From: Ignavibacteria bacterium
Lineage (GTDB): Bacteria; Bacteroidota; Ignavibacteria; Ch128b
Direction: 5' to 3'
Length of the DNA stretch: 64,000 bases
Assembly (NCBI GenBank): GCA_013177855.1
Contig: JABLYA010000001.1
Location: 667,231-731,230 of the forward strand
How positions within the stretch are numbered: position 1 is the first letter of the stretch; the number at the start of each line of letters is the position of its first letter. Below the pieces are notes generated by a model. That model made no database searches. It was given only the letters and a program-made list of their open reading frames with translations, and was not told the DNA's origin. Below, one piece after another: positions 36,204 through 43,663 of the stretch. The position numbers and the translations under genes are program-made.

Positions 36204-38207
36204 CTAATTTAATTTTGAAGGTTCTTCATTTTTCAAATACTTTTTGAACCAATTCAATCCTCTATTCAACATATTTAGATAATGTTGTGGTTCATTTCTA
36301 ATTCCATGACCTTCTCTTGGATAAACAACAAATTCAACTGTCCTACCCAAAATTTTTAATGCCTGATACATCTCCTGTGAATTCGCAAGGTTCGTGTATT
36401 TATCTTTATCACCTTGAAGTATGAGAACAGGTGTTTTTATATTCTGTACATAAAATGCTGGTGAGCGATTTACCCAAAGATGATTCATTTCAATTGGCTT
36501 TTCCCAGTAGTAATATCCAAAATACATTTTCTCAAAAATCGGTTGCCAGGAATTTGAAAAATCGGTGAAGAAACTGAAAATTCCATACATCGAAACTGCT
36601 GCAGCAAAACGATCGGTTTGTGAAATTATCCAGTTTGTCATATACCCGCCATAACTTCCACCAATCACTCCCATTCTGGTTGAATCAACAAATCCCATTT
36701 TAATTACTTCGTCAACAGATTGCATTGCATCTTGAAAGTCACCACCACCCAAATCATAACGATTTGATTGACCAAATTTATCTGAATAGCCCGCACTGCC
36801 TCTTACATTTGGAGCGACTACGACAAAACCTTCATTTGCATAAACCTGCATTGGATAACTCTGCAAAAATGTTCTCTTGAATGCACTGTAAGGTCCGCCA
36901 TGAACACACAAAATCAAAGGATATTTTTTCGATGGATCGAAATCAACTGGTTTAACTAACATTGATTCAATTTCAAACTTTTTATCGTAAGACTTAAATG
37001 AAAATATTTCAACTGACCCTTTCTTGAATTTCTTAATTTGCTCAGAATAATTAGTCAATAGTTCGATCTGATTTTTTGTCAGCTTACCGATTTCTTTCAA
37101 GAGATTTTCATTCTCATAGATGAAAAACAATTCACCATTACCCGCAATTTTTAAATTACTTATAACCGAACCATCATCAATAATTTTTTTAATTGAGTTT
37201 TTCTTAACATCAATTTGATAAATAGAATTTGTATAACCTTCATTCACCAGTGCAAAAATCAAAAAGTCCTTTGGATGCCAGATGTAATTAATTATTGAAA
37301 AACCAAAATTTTTCGTCAGATTAACTCTTGTCATATTTTGAAGATCGAGCAATTCGATATCCGTTTCGGCGAATTCAATATCAGGGACTGTCTGAGAAAT
37401 GAATGAAACAAATTTCTCATCTGGAGAAGTTTGAGGTTCTGTCTCTGGTCCTTCAAAATCTGTCAATTGAGTTACAGTACCGTCAAGAGTCAATTTGTAA
37501 ATATCGTGATGTTGTTCGTCATTATATTCACCGGTATAATTAGTCTGATAGAGCAAAAAATTTCCTTTTGATGAAAATCGAATATTGCTGATCCCGGCAT
37601 CACCTTTAAAAATTTTTTTCAGTTGTTTGCTCGAAAAATCATAAAGCCATATTTCTTTTTTGGGATTTTCTTTTGGATAAACAATTTCATCATTTTTTGT
37701 TCTTTCTTTTTCATCAAGAATCTTTTGAAGACTATCGGAAATCTCTTCATCTGAAAGAAGTGCCAGATATTTTCCATCATTAGAGAATGTGAACTCATCA
37801 ACTCCATTTGGTAATCTTAAAAAATGTTCTGCTTCACCGCCATCAATAGAAATTCTCCAGAGCTGTTTTTCACCTTTAATGGTCTTTCCATCATCACTCT
37901 GAAATTCCCTCGACGATAAGAAGTAAACAAATTTTCCATCCGGTGAGAAGGTAAAATTCCCCACTCCGGATTTGTGAGTTGTTAATTGCCGAATTTGTTT
38001 AGTTTTATTGTTCAACAAGTAAATCTGACTCGCCCACTTCGCATTTTCAAAATCTGGTTTTCGAATATTGAATGCTGTAAAATTCCCATCATTCGAAACC
38101 GAGATTGATGATGGATACTCAAGTTTGAATTGGTCTTCCAATGTAAATTTCTCTTGACCATTTAATACCTGTAAAGTAAATAAAAGAATAAAGATGAATT
38201 TACGCAT
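36204..38207 (-). CDS. S9 family (prolyl oligopeptidase-like) peptidase
   Basis: 667 residues with a signal peptide (about 1-17), so periplasmic or secreted. Residues about 30-390 form a beta-propeller with WD40/TolB-like turns (VGNFTFSPDGKFVYFLS, FTFSNDGKYLALLSD). The C-terminal alpha/beta-hydrolase has the nucleophile in MGVIGGSYGGYMTNW, Asp in LQGDKDKYTNLANSQ and His in YPREGHGIRNEPQHY, all in family order. It should cleave short peptides behind the propeller gate. GGAGAAG precedes the ATG; gpmA is transcribed divergently about 150 bases away. Confidence 0.93.
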   Translation of the reverse strand: MRKFIFILLFTLQVLNGQEKFTLEDQFKLEYPSSISVSNDGNFTAFNIRKPDFENAKWASQIYLLNNKTKQIRQLTTHKSGVGNFTFSPDGKFVYFLSSREFQSDDGKTIKGEKQLWRISIDGGEAEHFLRLPNGVDEFTFSNDGKYLALLSDEEISDSLQKILDEKERTKNDEIVYPKENPKKEIWLYDFSSKQLKKIFKGDAGISNIRFSSKGNFLLYQTNYTGEYNDEQHHDIYKLTLDGTVTQLTDFEGPETEPQTSPDEKFVSFISQTVPDIEFAETDIELLDLQNMTRVNLTKNFGFSIINYIWHPKDFLIFALVNEGYTNSIYQIDVKKNSIKKIIDDGSVISNLKIAGNGELFFIYENENLLKEIGKLTKNQIELLTNYSEQIKKFKKGSVEIFSFKSYDKKFEIESMLVKPVDFDPSKKYPLILCVHGGPYSAFKRTFLQSYPMQVYANEGFVVVAPNVRGSAGYSDKFGQSNRYDLGGGDFQDAMQSVDEVIKMGFVDSTRMGVIGGSYGGYMTNWIISQTDRFAAAVSMYGIFSFFTDFSNSWQPIFEKMYFGYYYWEKPIEMNHLWVNRSPAFYVQNIKTPVLILQGDKDKYTNLANSQEMYQALKILGRTVEFVVYPREGHGIRNEPQHYLNMLNRGLNWFKKYLKNEEPSKLN

Positions 38208-38357
38208 ATTAACTTCTCCGATAATTTTTCATTTAATTTAATTAAAGAAGATGAATTATTGAACGTGGATTTTTTGTTAATTCAATTGTTAGATATTAAT
38301 TGAAGGGCAAAATTTTTATCGGTAACTTTGTAAAAATTTGAGGAGATAAAACAAAAC

Positions 38358-38993
38358 ATGGCTAAACTAATTCTATTAAGACACGGTGAATCGCAATGGA
38401 ATCTTGAAAATCGTTTCACCGGCTGGGTTGATGTCCCATTAAGTCCAAGAGGCGAAGAAGAAGCCCGCAAAGCTGGTGAGAAGTTAAAAAACATTCAAAT
38501 TGACAAGAGATATACTTCAGTTCTTAAGCGTGCAATCGATACAGATCGAATTGCAATGGAAGTCGCCGGAAAGCTTGATGTTCCTGTAGAAAGAGATAAA
38601 GCCTTGAATGAGAGACATTACGGTGCTCTTCAAGGATTAAATAAAGAAGAAACTGCTCAAAAATATGGCAAAGAACAAGTTCATTTATGGAGAAGAAGTT
38701 ACGACATTGCTCCACCTAAAGATGTAACTCCACTAAATCCGGATGGAATTAGCGAAAGTTTGAAAGATACGGCAGATAGAGTCATTCCATACTTTTTAAA
38801 TAAAATTAAACCCGACATTGATGCCGGATTAAATGTTCTCGTAACTGCTCACGGTAATTCACTGAGAGCGCTGGTGATGTATCTTGACGGATTGACAAAA
38901 GAAGAAGTTCTTGAATTAAACATTCCAACTGGAGTCCCTATTGTCTATGAATTCGAAAATGGTAAAATCGTAAATAAATATTACTTAGAATGA
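38358..38993 (+). CDS. gpmA: 2,3-bisphosphoglycerate-dependent phosphoglycerate mutase
   Basis: 211 residues. Interconverts 3- and 2-phosphoglycerate in glycolysis. LILLRHGESQWNLENRFTGW carries phospho-acceptor His9; ALNERHYGALQGLNKEETAQ, RRSYDIAPP and LVTAHGNSLRALVMYLDGL are all GpmA hallmarks. It is about 20-40 residues shorter than most GpmA proteins because the middle (after NPDGISESLKDTADRVIPYF) is compact and the C-terminal tail is absent. GAGGAGAT precedes the ATG. The next gene starts inside the stop codon (ATGA). Confidence 0.95.
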   Translation: MAKLILLRHGESQWNLENRFTGWVDVPLSPRGEEEARKAGEKLKNIQIDKRYTSVLKRAIDTDRIAMEVAGKLDVPVERDKALNERHYGALQGLNKEETAQKYGKEQVHLWRRSYDIAPPKDVTPLNPDGISESLKDTADRVIPYFLNKIKPDIDAGLNVLVTAHGNSLRALVMYLDGLTKEEVLELNIPTGVPIVYEFENGKIVNKYYLE

Positions 38994-39451
38994 TCAGTAA
39001 AAATTTCATACATAAAATTCTTTCTGAAGTCGAACTCGAAAAAATTGCTGAAGAGATAAAATCACAGGAACTCAGAACATCCGGCGAACTTAAAGTTTCG
39101 ATTAAAAAAGGTCGCAGCCTTTTTGATAAAAGAAAAAGCATCCGAGAACTTGCAATCAGAGAATTCCACCGTCTCGGTATGACAAATACTCGAGATAGGA
39201 GTGGAATTCTCTTTTTTTTATTGTTAAATGACAGAGAGTTTTATATTCTTCCAGATATTGGTATCTCCGAAAAAATCCCGCAAACTTTCTGGGATGAACT
39301 TGCAAAGGAAGCAGAAAATTCATTCAGAGAAAAAAATTTCTTTGAAGGAATATTAAAAGTTCTTAGAAAATGCGGTGATGTTTTAGCCGAACATTTCCCC
39401 CGCAAATCAGATGATATGGACGAACTAAGTAATAAAGTGGAGATAAGTTGA
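38990..39451 (+). CDS. TPM-domain protein (soluble, YgcG/Psb32-like)
   Basis: 153 residues. The fold is TPM-like: SEVELEKIAEEIKSQELRTS, ELKVSIKKG, then DRSGILFFLLLNDREFYILP and DIGISEKIPQTFWDELAKEA with FFEGILKVLRKCGDVLAEHF. No signal peptide or membrane helix is visible, unlike many TPM proteins, so it is probably cytoplasmic. The ATG overlaps the gpmA stop by four bases and its own stop overlaps the next gene's start, so expression is coupled. The biochemical role is unknown; acid-phosphatase activity has been described for plant TPM proteins. Confidence 0.75.
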   Translation: MISKNFIHKILSEVELEKIAEEIKSQELRTSGELKVSIKKGRSLFDKRKSIRELAIREFHRLGMTNTRDRSGILFFLLLNDREFYILPDIGISEKIPQTFWDELAKEAENSFREKNFFEGILKVLRKCGDVLAEHFPRKSDDMDELSNKVEIS

Positions 39452-40380
39452 TGGAACAAGACTTAAAAGAAATTTTATTAAAAATTTCAATATCATTAGA
39501 TAAAATTTCAAATTCACTTGAATTAATTAATAAACATTTAACGAAAAAAGCAGAAAATATTAAACCTGATAAACAAATTTTTATTGAAGACAATGCAGAG
39601 GAATTAAATGAACCTAATAAAATTGAAGATGAAAATAAAAATAATGAAACATCAAAATTAGCCTCATATTTTGCAAACAAGCAGATAATTTTAAAGTCCG
39701 CGGAAAGCACTGATTTTGTAGAACATAATTTATCAAAGCTGGCGAATTTCATTGGGAATAAACATAATTTAATAGTGCCTTTCTTAGAAAAAATTAAGAG
39801 CGCTTTAAACAATGGTCAAACTATTAAAATGGATTTAAAGTATGAAAGTCCTGAGCGTATTTCTGCTATTTGCCAATTAGGTAAAGACTTGCAGAACTTA
39901 GCTTTTTTAACAAATTTCTTTTACAGGAATTCTCCTGTTTGTGCTTTAACAGCTACCCCTAACAGGATTCCAGAAGCAATAAATTTTTTATCAGGTAAAT
40001 GGGCTGAAATATATATTTCTGATACTCTAAAAAAAATTTTATTGCCTCTAAAGAATAAAATTTATTTTGAAGTTTTAATTAATCCAGTTTTCAGACTTCC
40101 AGACTCAACAGAAATCGAAATTGATATTCTATTATTAATAAATAATGAATTGTACTTGTTTGAAGTTAAAACTGGAACTTATCAAAAGTTCATACAGCAG
40201 TTCAAAAAAATTCAAAAGTATTTTAAAATCGATTCAAAAAATTGCTTTTTAATTCTTACAAACAATCAAAGTCTTAATATAGACTTGCTTTCCAATCTTT
40301 ATAATTTGAATTTCGTTGAAATTCAAAACTTTAAATCACTGTTTTTATCATCGCTTAATATAAAATTAAATTTGCCTTGA
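39451..40380 (+). CDS. PD-(D/E)XK-like putative nuclease with coiled-coil N-terminus
   Basis: 309 residues from ATG 39451, whose A is the last base of the TPM stop codon; an in-frame TTG one codon earlier is less likely. Residues 1-65 look like a coiled coil followed by an acidic Asn-rich linker. A helical middle follows. The C-terminus (about 215-250) has TEIEIDILLLINNELYLFEV followed by KTGTYQKF, which fits the D...ExK core of PD-(D/E)XK enzymes as in the nuclease domain of Card1/DUF1887 proteins. No CARF domain or CRISPR locus is present, so a CRISPR role is not supported. Its partner may be the TPM protein, by operon position only. Confidence 0.7.
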   Translation: MEQDLKEILLKISISLDKISNSLELINKHLTKKAENIKPDKQIFIEDNAEELNEPNKIEDENKNNETSKLASYFANKQIILKSAESTDFVEHNLSKLANFIGNKHNLIVPFLEKIKSALNNGQTIKMDLKYESPERISAICQLGKDLQNLAFLTNFFYRNSPVCALTATPNRIPEAINFLSGKWAEIYISDTLKKILLPLKNKIYFEVLINPVFRLPDSTEIEIDILLLINNELYLFEVKTGTYQKFIQQFKKIQKYFKIDSKNCFLILTNNQSLNIDLLSNLYNLNFVEIQNFKSLFLSSLNIKLNLP

Positions 40381-40687
40381 TCTTATAAATTTAACCATTT
40401 AATACTCTAATATTATTAATTTTATAATCCTTCCACTAAAAATTTCTACAAAACTTTCACAAAAAATTATTTACTTCTTCATTTAATCAAATTGTTTTCA
40501 AGATTTCAAAACTAAATATGTTATTTCACTTTGCAAGTATGACTTTTATTAATTCAATAGTTCAAACATTGTATTTGCCAGAAAGAATAATTTTTCTAAC
40601 ACCTAATTTTAATTTTCCTTATTTAGTGTATTTTCATTCTGATTTATCATAGGATTCTATGGTAAAAAAGGATGTCGGAAGGAAAAA
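40381..40687. other. intergenic region, nothing recognised
   Basis: About 307 very AT-rich bases between the convergent nuclease and HhH-GPD genes. I see no open frame of note, no strong hairpin with a T run and no repeat shared with other parts of the window. Confidence 0.5.
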
Positions 40688-41461
40688 TTAATATGCTTCT
40701 GGTAAATTTTTATCTAACAATTTGAGACAAACATTGGATATAGGACATTTATTACATTCAGGATTTTGGGGATGACAATATTTCCTTCCGATTATCCAAC
40801 AAGGAAAATCTAATATCCCGGGATATTCAGGATTTAATTCTCGTGCTGTTTGCAAAATAAGGTTCATATCATCTCTATAAACCAATCCTGTTCTCAAAAA
40901 TATCCTCCGGACTTGAATATCATAGGAGACATCAATACCTCTTTTATCTTTGATTTCGATCTTAAAATCTCTAACTAACATATTTGTCCCCATTGAAGCT
41001 TTCTTTTGTCCAATACCTTGAAATTCTAAAAATCTTTGATGAAGTTCATTACTTTCTGGCTTATCATTCCAAATGTTTTCAACCTTCCCATTATATTTTT
41101 CAATAATATGTTGACAGGCTTTTTTAACAAACAAAGCCATTCTTCTGGGAAATCGATGAAGTTTTGGTGCCTCCATAAACACAGATATAATTTCTTCATC
41201 TGAAATACTTGCGATTTTAAAGACATCCAAGTGCCCTAATCTCTGTTTGAGTAAATAAGGAATTTCCCAGGCCTTTTCAGCCTTCATACCTTGGTCTAAT
41301 AAAACAGCCAAAAAAAATGCTAGTGGATTGTTCCATATTAGTTGTTCTGCATTTGGGTTACGAGTAAAAAATATTTCTTTTTTCGAATTGAGATTTTCTA
41401 ACACTTGCCCAAATTTAATTAAAGCTTTAGCAATGTTATGTTTATAATTATCAGTCATCAT
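40688..41461 (-). CDS. HhH-GPD family DNA glycosylase/endonuclease III-like with iron-sulfur cluster
   Basis: 257 residues. The helix-hairpin-helix is FLEFQGIGQKKASMGTNMLV, with the second Lys of GQKKA at the usual catalytic position, and DVSYDIQVRRIF provides the conserved Asp. The C-terminal loop CHPQNPECNKCPISNVC is the Cx6Cx2Cx5C cluster ligand of endonuclease III-type enzymes. It excises damaged bases, but the long N-terminal half and divergent helices (KEIFFTRNPNAEQLIWNNPL) set it apart from Nth, which is separately encoded at 60245-60904. Two ATG codons stand in tandem at the start. Substrate unknown. Confidence 0.85.
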   Translation of the reverse strand: MMTDNYKHNIAKALIKFGQVLENLNSKKEIFFTRNPNAEQLIWNNPLAFFLAVLLDQGMKAEKAWEIPYLLKQRLGHLDVFKIASISDEEIISVFMEAPKLHRFPRRMALFVKKACQHIIEKYNGKVENIWNDKPESNELHQRFLEFQGIGQKKASMGTNMLVRDFKIEIKDKRGIDVSYDIQVRRIFLRTGLVYRDDMNLILQTARELNPEYPGILDFPCWIIGRKYCHPQNPECNKCPISNVCLKLLDKNLPEAY

Positions 41462-41534
41462 TTTAATGATAACTATCGAATTTATAAGATTATTTAATAA
41501 AATAATGATTAGTTAACTTAATTAAAATTTTTAT

Positions 41535-41768
41535 TTATTGAGTTGCTTGAGAATATGAAGCATCGAACGACTGACCTTGAGCCGTAGTTGGCAAGATACC
41601 CATAAAGAATCCTCTTGATGGTAGCTGAGGTGAATCATCTGGAATAATCGTTTCAGGCTCGGTAGGAGTAGTTTCTTTTTTTTCACATCCAGATATCAAA
41701 ACAACACCAATTATCATCATCGCAATAAATGCCAGTCTGATTAAATTTTTTGTTTTAATCTTGAGCAT
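41535..41768 (-). CDS. small putative lipoprotein
   Basis: 77 residues. A basic start and hydrophobic stretch lead to the lipobox VVLISGC at about residue 28, followed by an acidic, Pro- and Thr-rich linker (EKKETTPTEPETIIPDDSP) and a short C-terminus of low complexity. AAAGGAGGGGAGA before the ATG is the strongest ribosome site in this part of the window, which supports a real gene. Function unknown. It lies on the same strand as the HhH-GPD gene, 73 bases upstream of it. Confidence 0.65.
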   Translation of the reverse strand: MLKIKTKNLIRLAFIAMMIIGVVLISGCEKKETTPTEPETIIPDDSPQLPSRGFFMGILPTTAQGQSFDASYSQATQ

Positions 41769-41849
41769 TCTATTCTCCCCTCCTTTCTATTAATTCTTTA
41801 GACCTTTTAAATATTTTTCCAAATCTTTTACCTCAACAGCGTGGTTCGG

Positions 41850-42150
41850 AATTTCATATAATGTCCACATGTTGCCAAAGCTCAACCGCCCTAAGGCCCC
41901 CACAAAAGTCGCAGTATTCGACGATGTGGTGAAGCCGTCGTCTTACAGGACTTGGGCGGATGAGTTTGGTCGCGCCCACTTCATGAACCATCATCTTCGA
42001 AACAGCTTCATGATTCAGCCTTCCTCTTCGAATACCCATCTTCGAAATACCGCAACCCGCCAGCAGCAACATATTGTCATATTTCGTATCAAGCCCTGGA
42101 CAGAAGTTATTCAATTACACGCCAGCTGAACTAGGATGGTTAGCTGGTCG
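41850..42150. other. GC-rich structured segment without a convincing gene
   Basis: About 300 bases near 50% G+C by eye, against about one third around it. Nested complementary tracts occur on the plus strand: CCGCCC (about 41889) with GGGCGG (about 41953), AAGTC with GACTT just inside, and CGACG with CGTCG at the centre. Three TCTTCGAA copies follow (about 41995-42040), then a hairpin CCAGCTGAAC/GGTTAGCTGG at 42121-42149 just beyond the DUF6790-like stop. Both strands have an 86-codon open frame here (41854-42114 minus, 41869-42129 plus), as expected by chance in GC-rich DNA. It may be foreign DNA or a structured RNA. Confidence 0.5.
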
Positions 42151-42170
42151 GCAATAAATATTTCCAAACT

Positions 42171-42614
42171 TTATCGTAATACTAGTAATACAATCAATGT
42201 AATTGGCATTAAAAAATCCGGCAAAATAATCCATGTATTGCCAGGTTCGAAATTTTTGTTCCTTATCATTTCAATAATATGAATTGCTCCAGCCCCAATT
42301 AGAAATGTCGAAAACGGAATTATCGTCGCAATCCAAAAATTGTCTCTAATCCAATAACACAAGATACCTGATATTCCAATCCCCAAAGAAACCCATCCCA
42401 GCTCTTTTTGAAAAAGATTGGACTCCCATCCTATTTTTTGGGCAACTTGCTTACTTAAAAAAACATGTCCAATAAAGTTAAAAATTCCGAAAAATCCAAC
42501 TGTAAAAACTAATTGAACCAGTAATTGAGTATTGATAAAACCATATTCCGGTTTTAAGAAGTATATAATTATCCCTAAAATCCAACCACAAAGATAGCTA
42601 ACTAAATAGATCAT
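42171..42614 (-). CDS. DUF6790-like four-helix membrane protein
   Basis: 147 residues, four predicted membrane helices. Features include YGFINTQLLVQLVFTVGFFG, GHVFLSKQVAQKIGWESNLF, QKELGWVSLGIGISGILCYW and GAGAIHIIEMIRNKNFEPGN, which resemble the DUF6790 family of small integral membrane proteins. The function is unknown. GGAGGAATTACAAT gives a strong ribosome site. The gene lies alone between two GC-rich segments of foreign appearance, which suggests it travelled with them. Confidence 0.7.
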   Translation of the reverse strand: MIYLVSYLCGWILGIIIYFLKPEYGFINTQLLVQLVFTVGFFGIFNFIGHVFLSKQVAQKIGWESNLFQKELGWVSLGIGISGILCYWIRDNFWIATIIPFSTFLIGAGAIHIIEMIRNKNFEPGNTWIILPDFLMPITLIVLLVLR

Positions 42615-42689
42615 ATTGTAATTCCTCCATTTTTTAATAATAATTACTTAAGTTGTTTTTGCTTTAGATACACCTCCTTGAACTACCAT

Positions 42690-42815
42690 AAATGGCCGTG
42701 CCCACTAAGGGACCGCCACGCGGGCCTGATATGTCATATAAGGTTTTGGACTATACGAAGGTCTGCGATAGCCGATTTGGGCGAACGGAGTGAGCGTATA
42801 GCCCGTGTTATGTGA
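42690..42815. other. GC-rich segment with long-range hairpin, attC-like in outline
   Basis: About 125 GC-rich bases directly upstream of the DUF6790-like gene's leader. GGACTATACG (42748-42757) can pair with CGTATAGCCC (42795-42804, one G-T pair), with a 37-base apical part. The outer arms read ATATAAGGTTTT and GTGTTATGTG. A separate GC-rich part (GTGCCCACTAAGGGACCGCC) precedes it. The outline recalls an integron attC site but the core heptamers do not match RYYYAAC/GTTRRRY, so I do not name it so. Confidence 0.4.
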
Positions 42816-42832
42816 AGTAAATTTAAAGCCAT

Positions 42833-43272
42833 TTATTTTTCAACTTGGGTATCCAAAAACTGCTTCATTAGAATAAAGGAAAATATTATTCCTTCTTTTT
42901 CAGAAAAAATTTCTTTTAAATAAATTTTTGTATACTCTATATATTTCTTAGGAAATTTGATACTTAAATATGTCATTCTCTCTTTTTGTGCTTCTCAAAA
43001 TCTTTATTTTACTGTCTCCATTCCTTTATATTTGTTTAAAGATTTATCAATAGATTTTTCTTCTTCCTGCCAATTAATTATTAATTTATTAATCCAGACT
43101 TCATTCCAGCTTTCAAAAAAGAAAAATATACGACAATATTTCTAATGAATTTAAAAAGTTCACTTCCTATTTCAGCTTCCATTGGAGGTCTTGCTTTTTT
43201 AATGTGTTCAATTACCCATTTAATAGGAGGATAATTAAGCAATTCAGCGTAGACTGCAAAAACATATTCCAA
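42833..43272 (-). pseudogene. decayed unknown gene (frameshift and stops)
   Basis: Reverse-strand coding-like sequence broken at least three times. It begins MEYVFAVYAELLNYPPIKWV and shifts frame near 43120, where the reading continues FESWNEVWINKLIINWQEEE. It then meets TAA and TGA near 42993-43001, and carries on KKYIEYTKIYLKEIFSEKEG to TAA at 42833-42835. The open frame also continues a little upstream of the ATG. I do not recognise the ancestor. Together with the repeats beside it, it suggests a region of gene decay. Confidence 0.55.
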
Positions 43273-43339
43273 TACTTTTTTCCTACTTTTTTCTTTATCA
43301 ACTTAGAAAATTCACAAGTGTCTGTCAAACAAATACACA

Positions 43340-43597
43340 GTGGTTATATGTCTTTCCGAAGCAGTCATATTTCTTTCCGAAAAGGTTATATGCCATTCCG
43401 AAGTGGTTATTTGTCCTTCCGAAACGGTTATATATGCTTCCGAAGAGGTTATATGTCTTTCCGCAATGGTTATATGTCGTTCCGAAAAGGTCATATTTGA
43501 TTCCGAATAGGAAATATGTCTTTCCGAAAAGGTAATGTGTCATTCCGAATAGGTCATATGTCTTGCCGAAATGGTAATATGTGATTCCGAAAAGGTC
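43340..43597 (-). repeat. 12-copy tandem array of a 21-bp repeat
   Basis: TTCCG (once TGCCG) recurs at exactly 21-base spacing from 43354 to 43585, consensus TTCCGAAAAGGTTATATGTCT, with several substitutions per unit but no insertion or deletion. The period keeps one reading phase: on the minus strand the frame is open across all copies and reads heptads such as FGKTYNL. That frame is the one of the upstream phosphodiester glycosidase gene, open from its TAG at 43664 to 43325. The plus strand is open through seven units. Confidence 0.85.
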
Positions 43598-43663
43598 TTT
43601 ATTATCATTGAGCTTTTCAATCCAGTTCTTCTTCGATCTCTTCAGTTCTTCACTAAAATTAAG

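Noticed and set aside
39451-40380. Card1-like CRISPR ancillary nuclease
   Set aside because: Only the nuclease-like core resembles that family. No CARF domain, CRISPR array or type III genes are visible.
41854-42129. Two opposing 86-codon ORFs (minus 41854-42114, plus 41869-42129)
   Set aside because: They overlap almost completely in a GC-rich tract, have no ribosome sites and no recognisable motif; chance openness is expected there.
42735-42815. Integron attC site
   Set aside because: Stem outline fits, but the core heptamers do not match RYYYAAC and GTTRRRY and no integrase is in the window. Kept only as a finding to test.
43340-43597. 21-bp array as a CRISPR or origin iteron array
   Set aside because: There are no spacers between units, so it is not CRISPR. 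No replication initiator gene is nearby, so iterons have no support.
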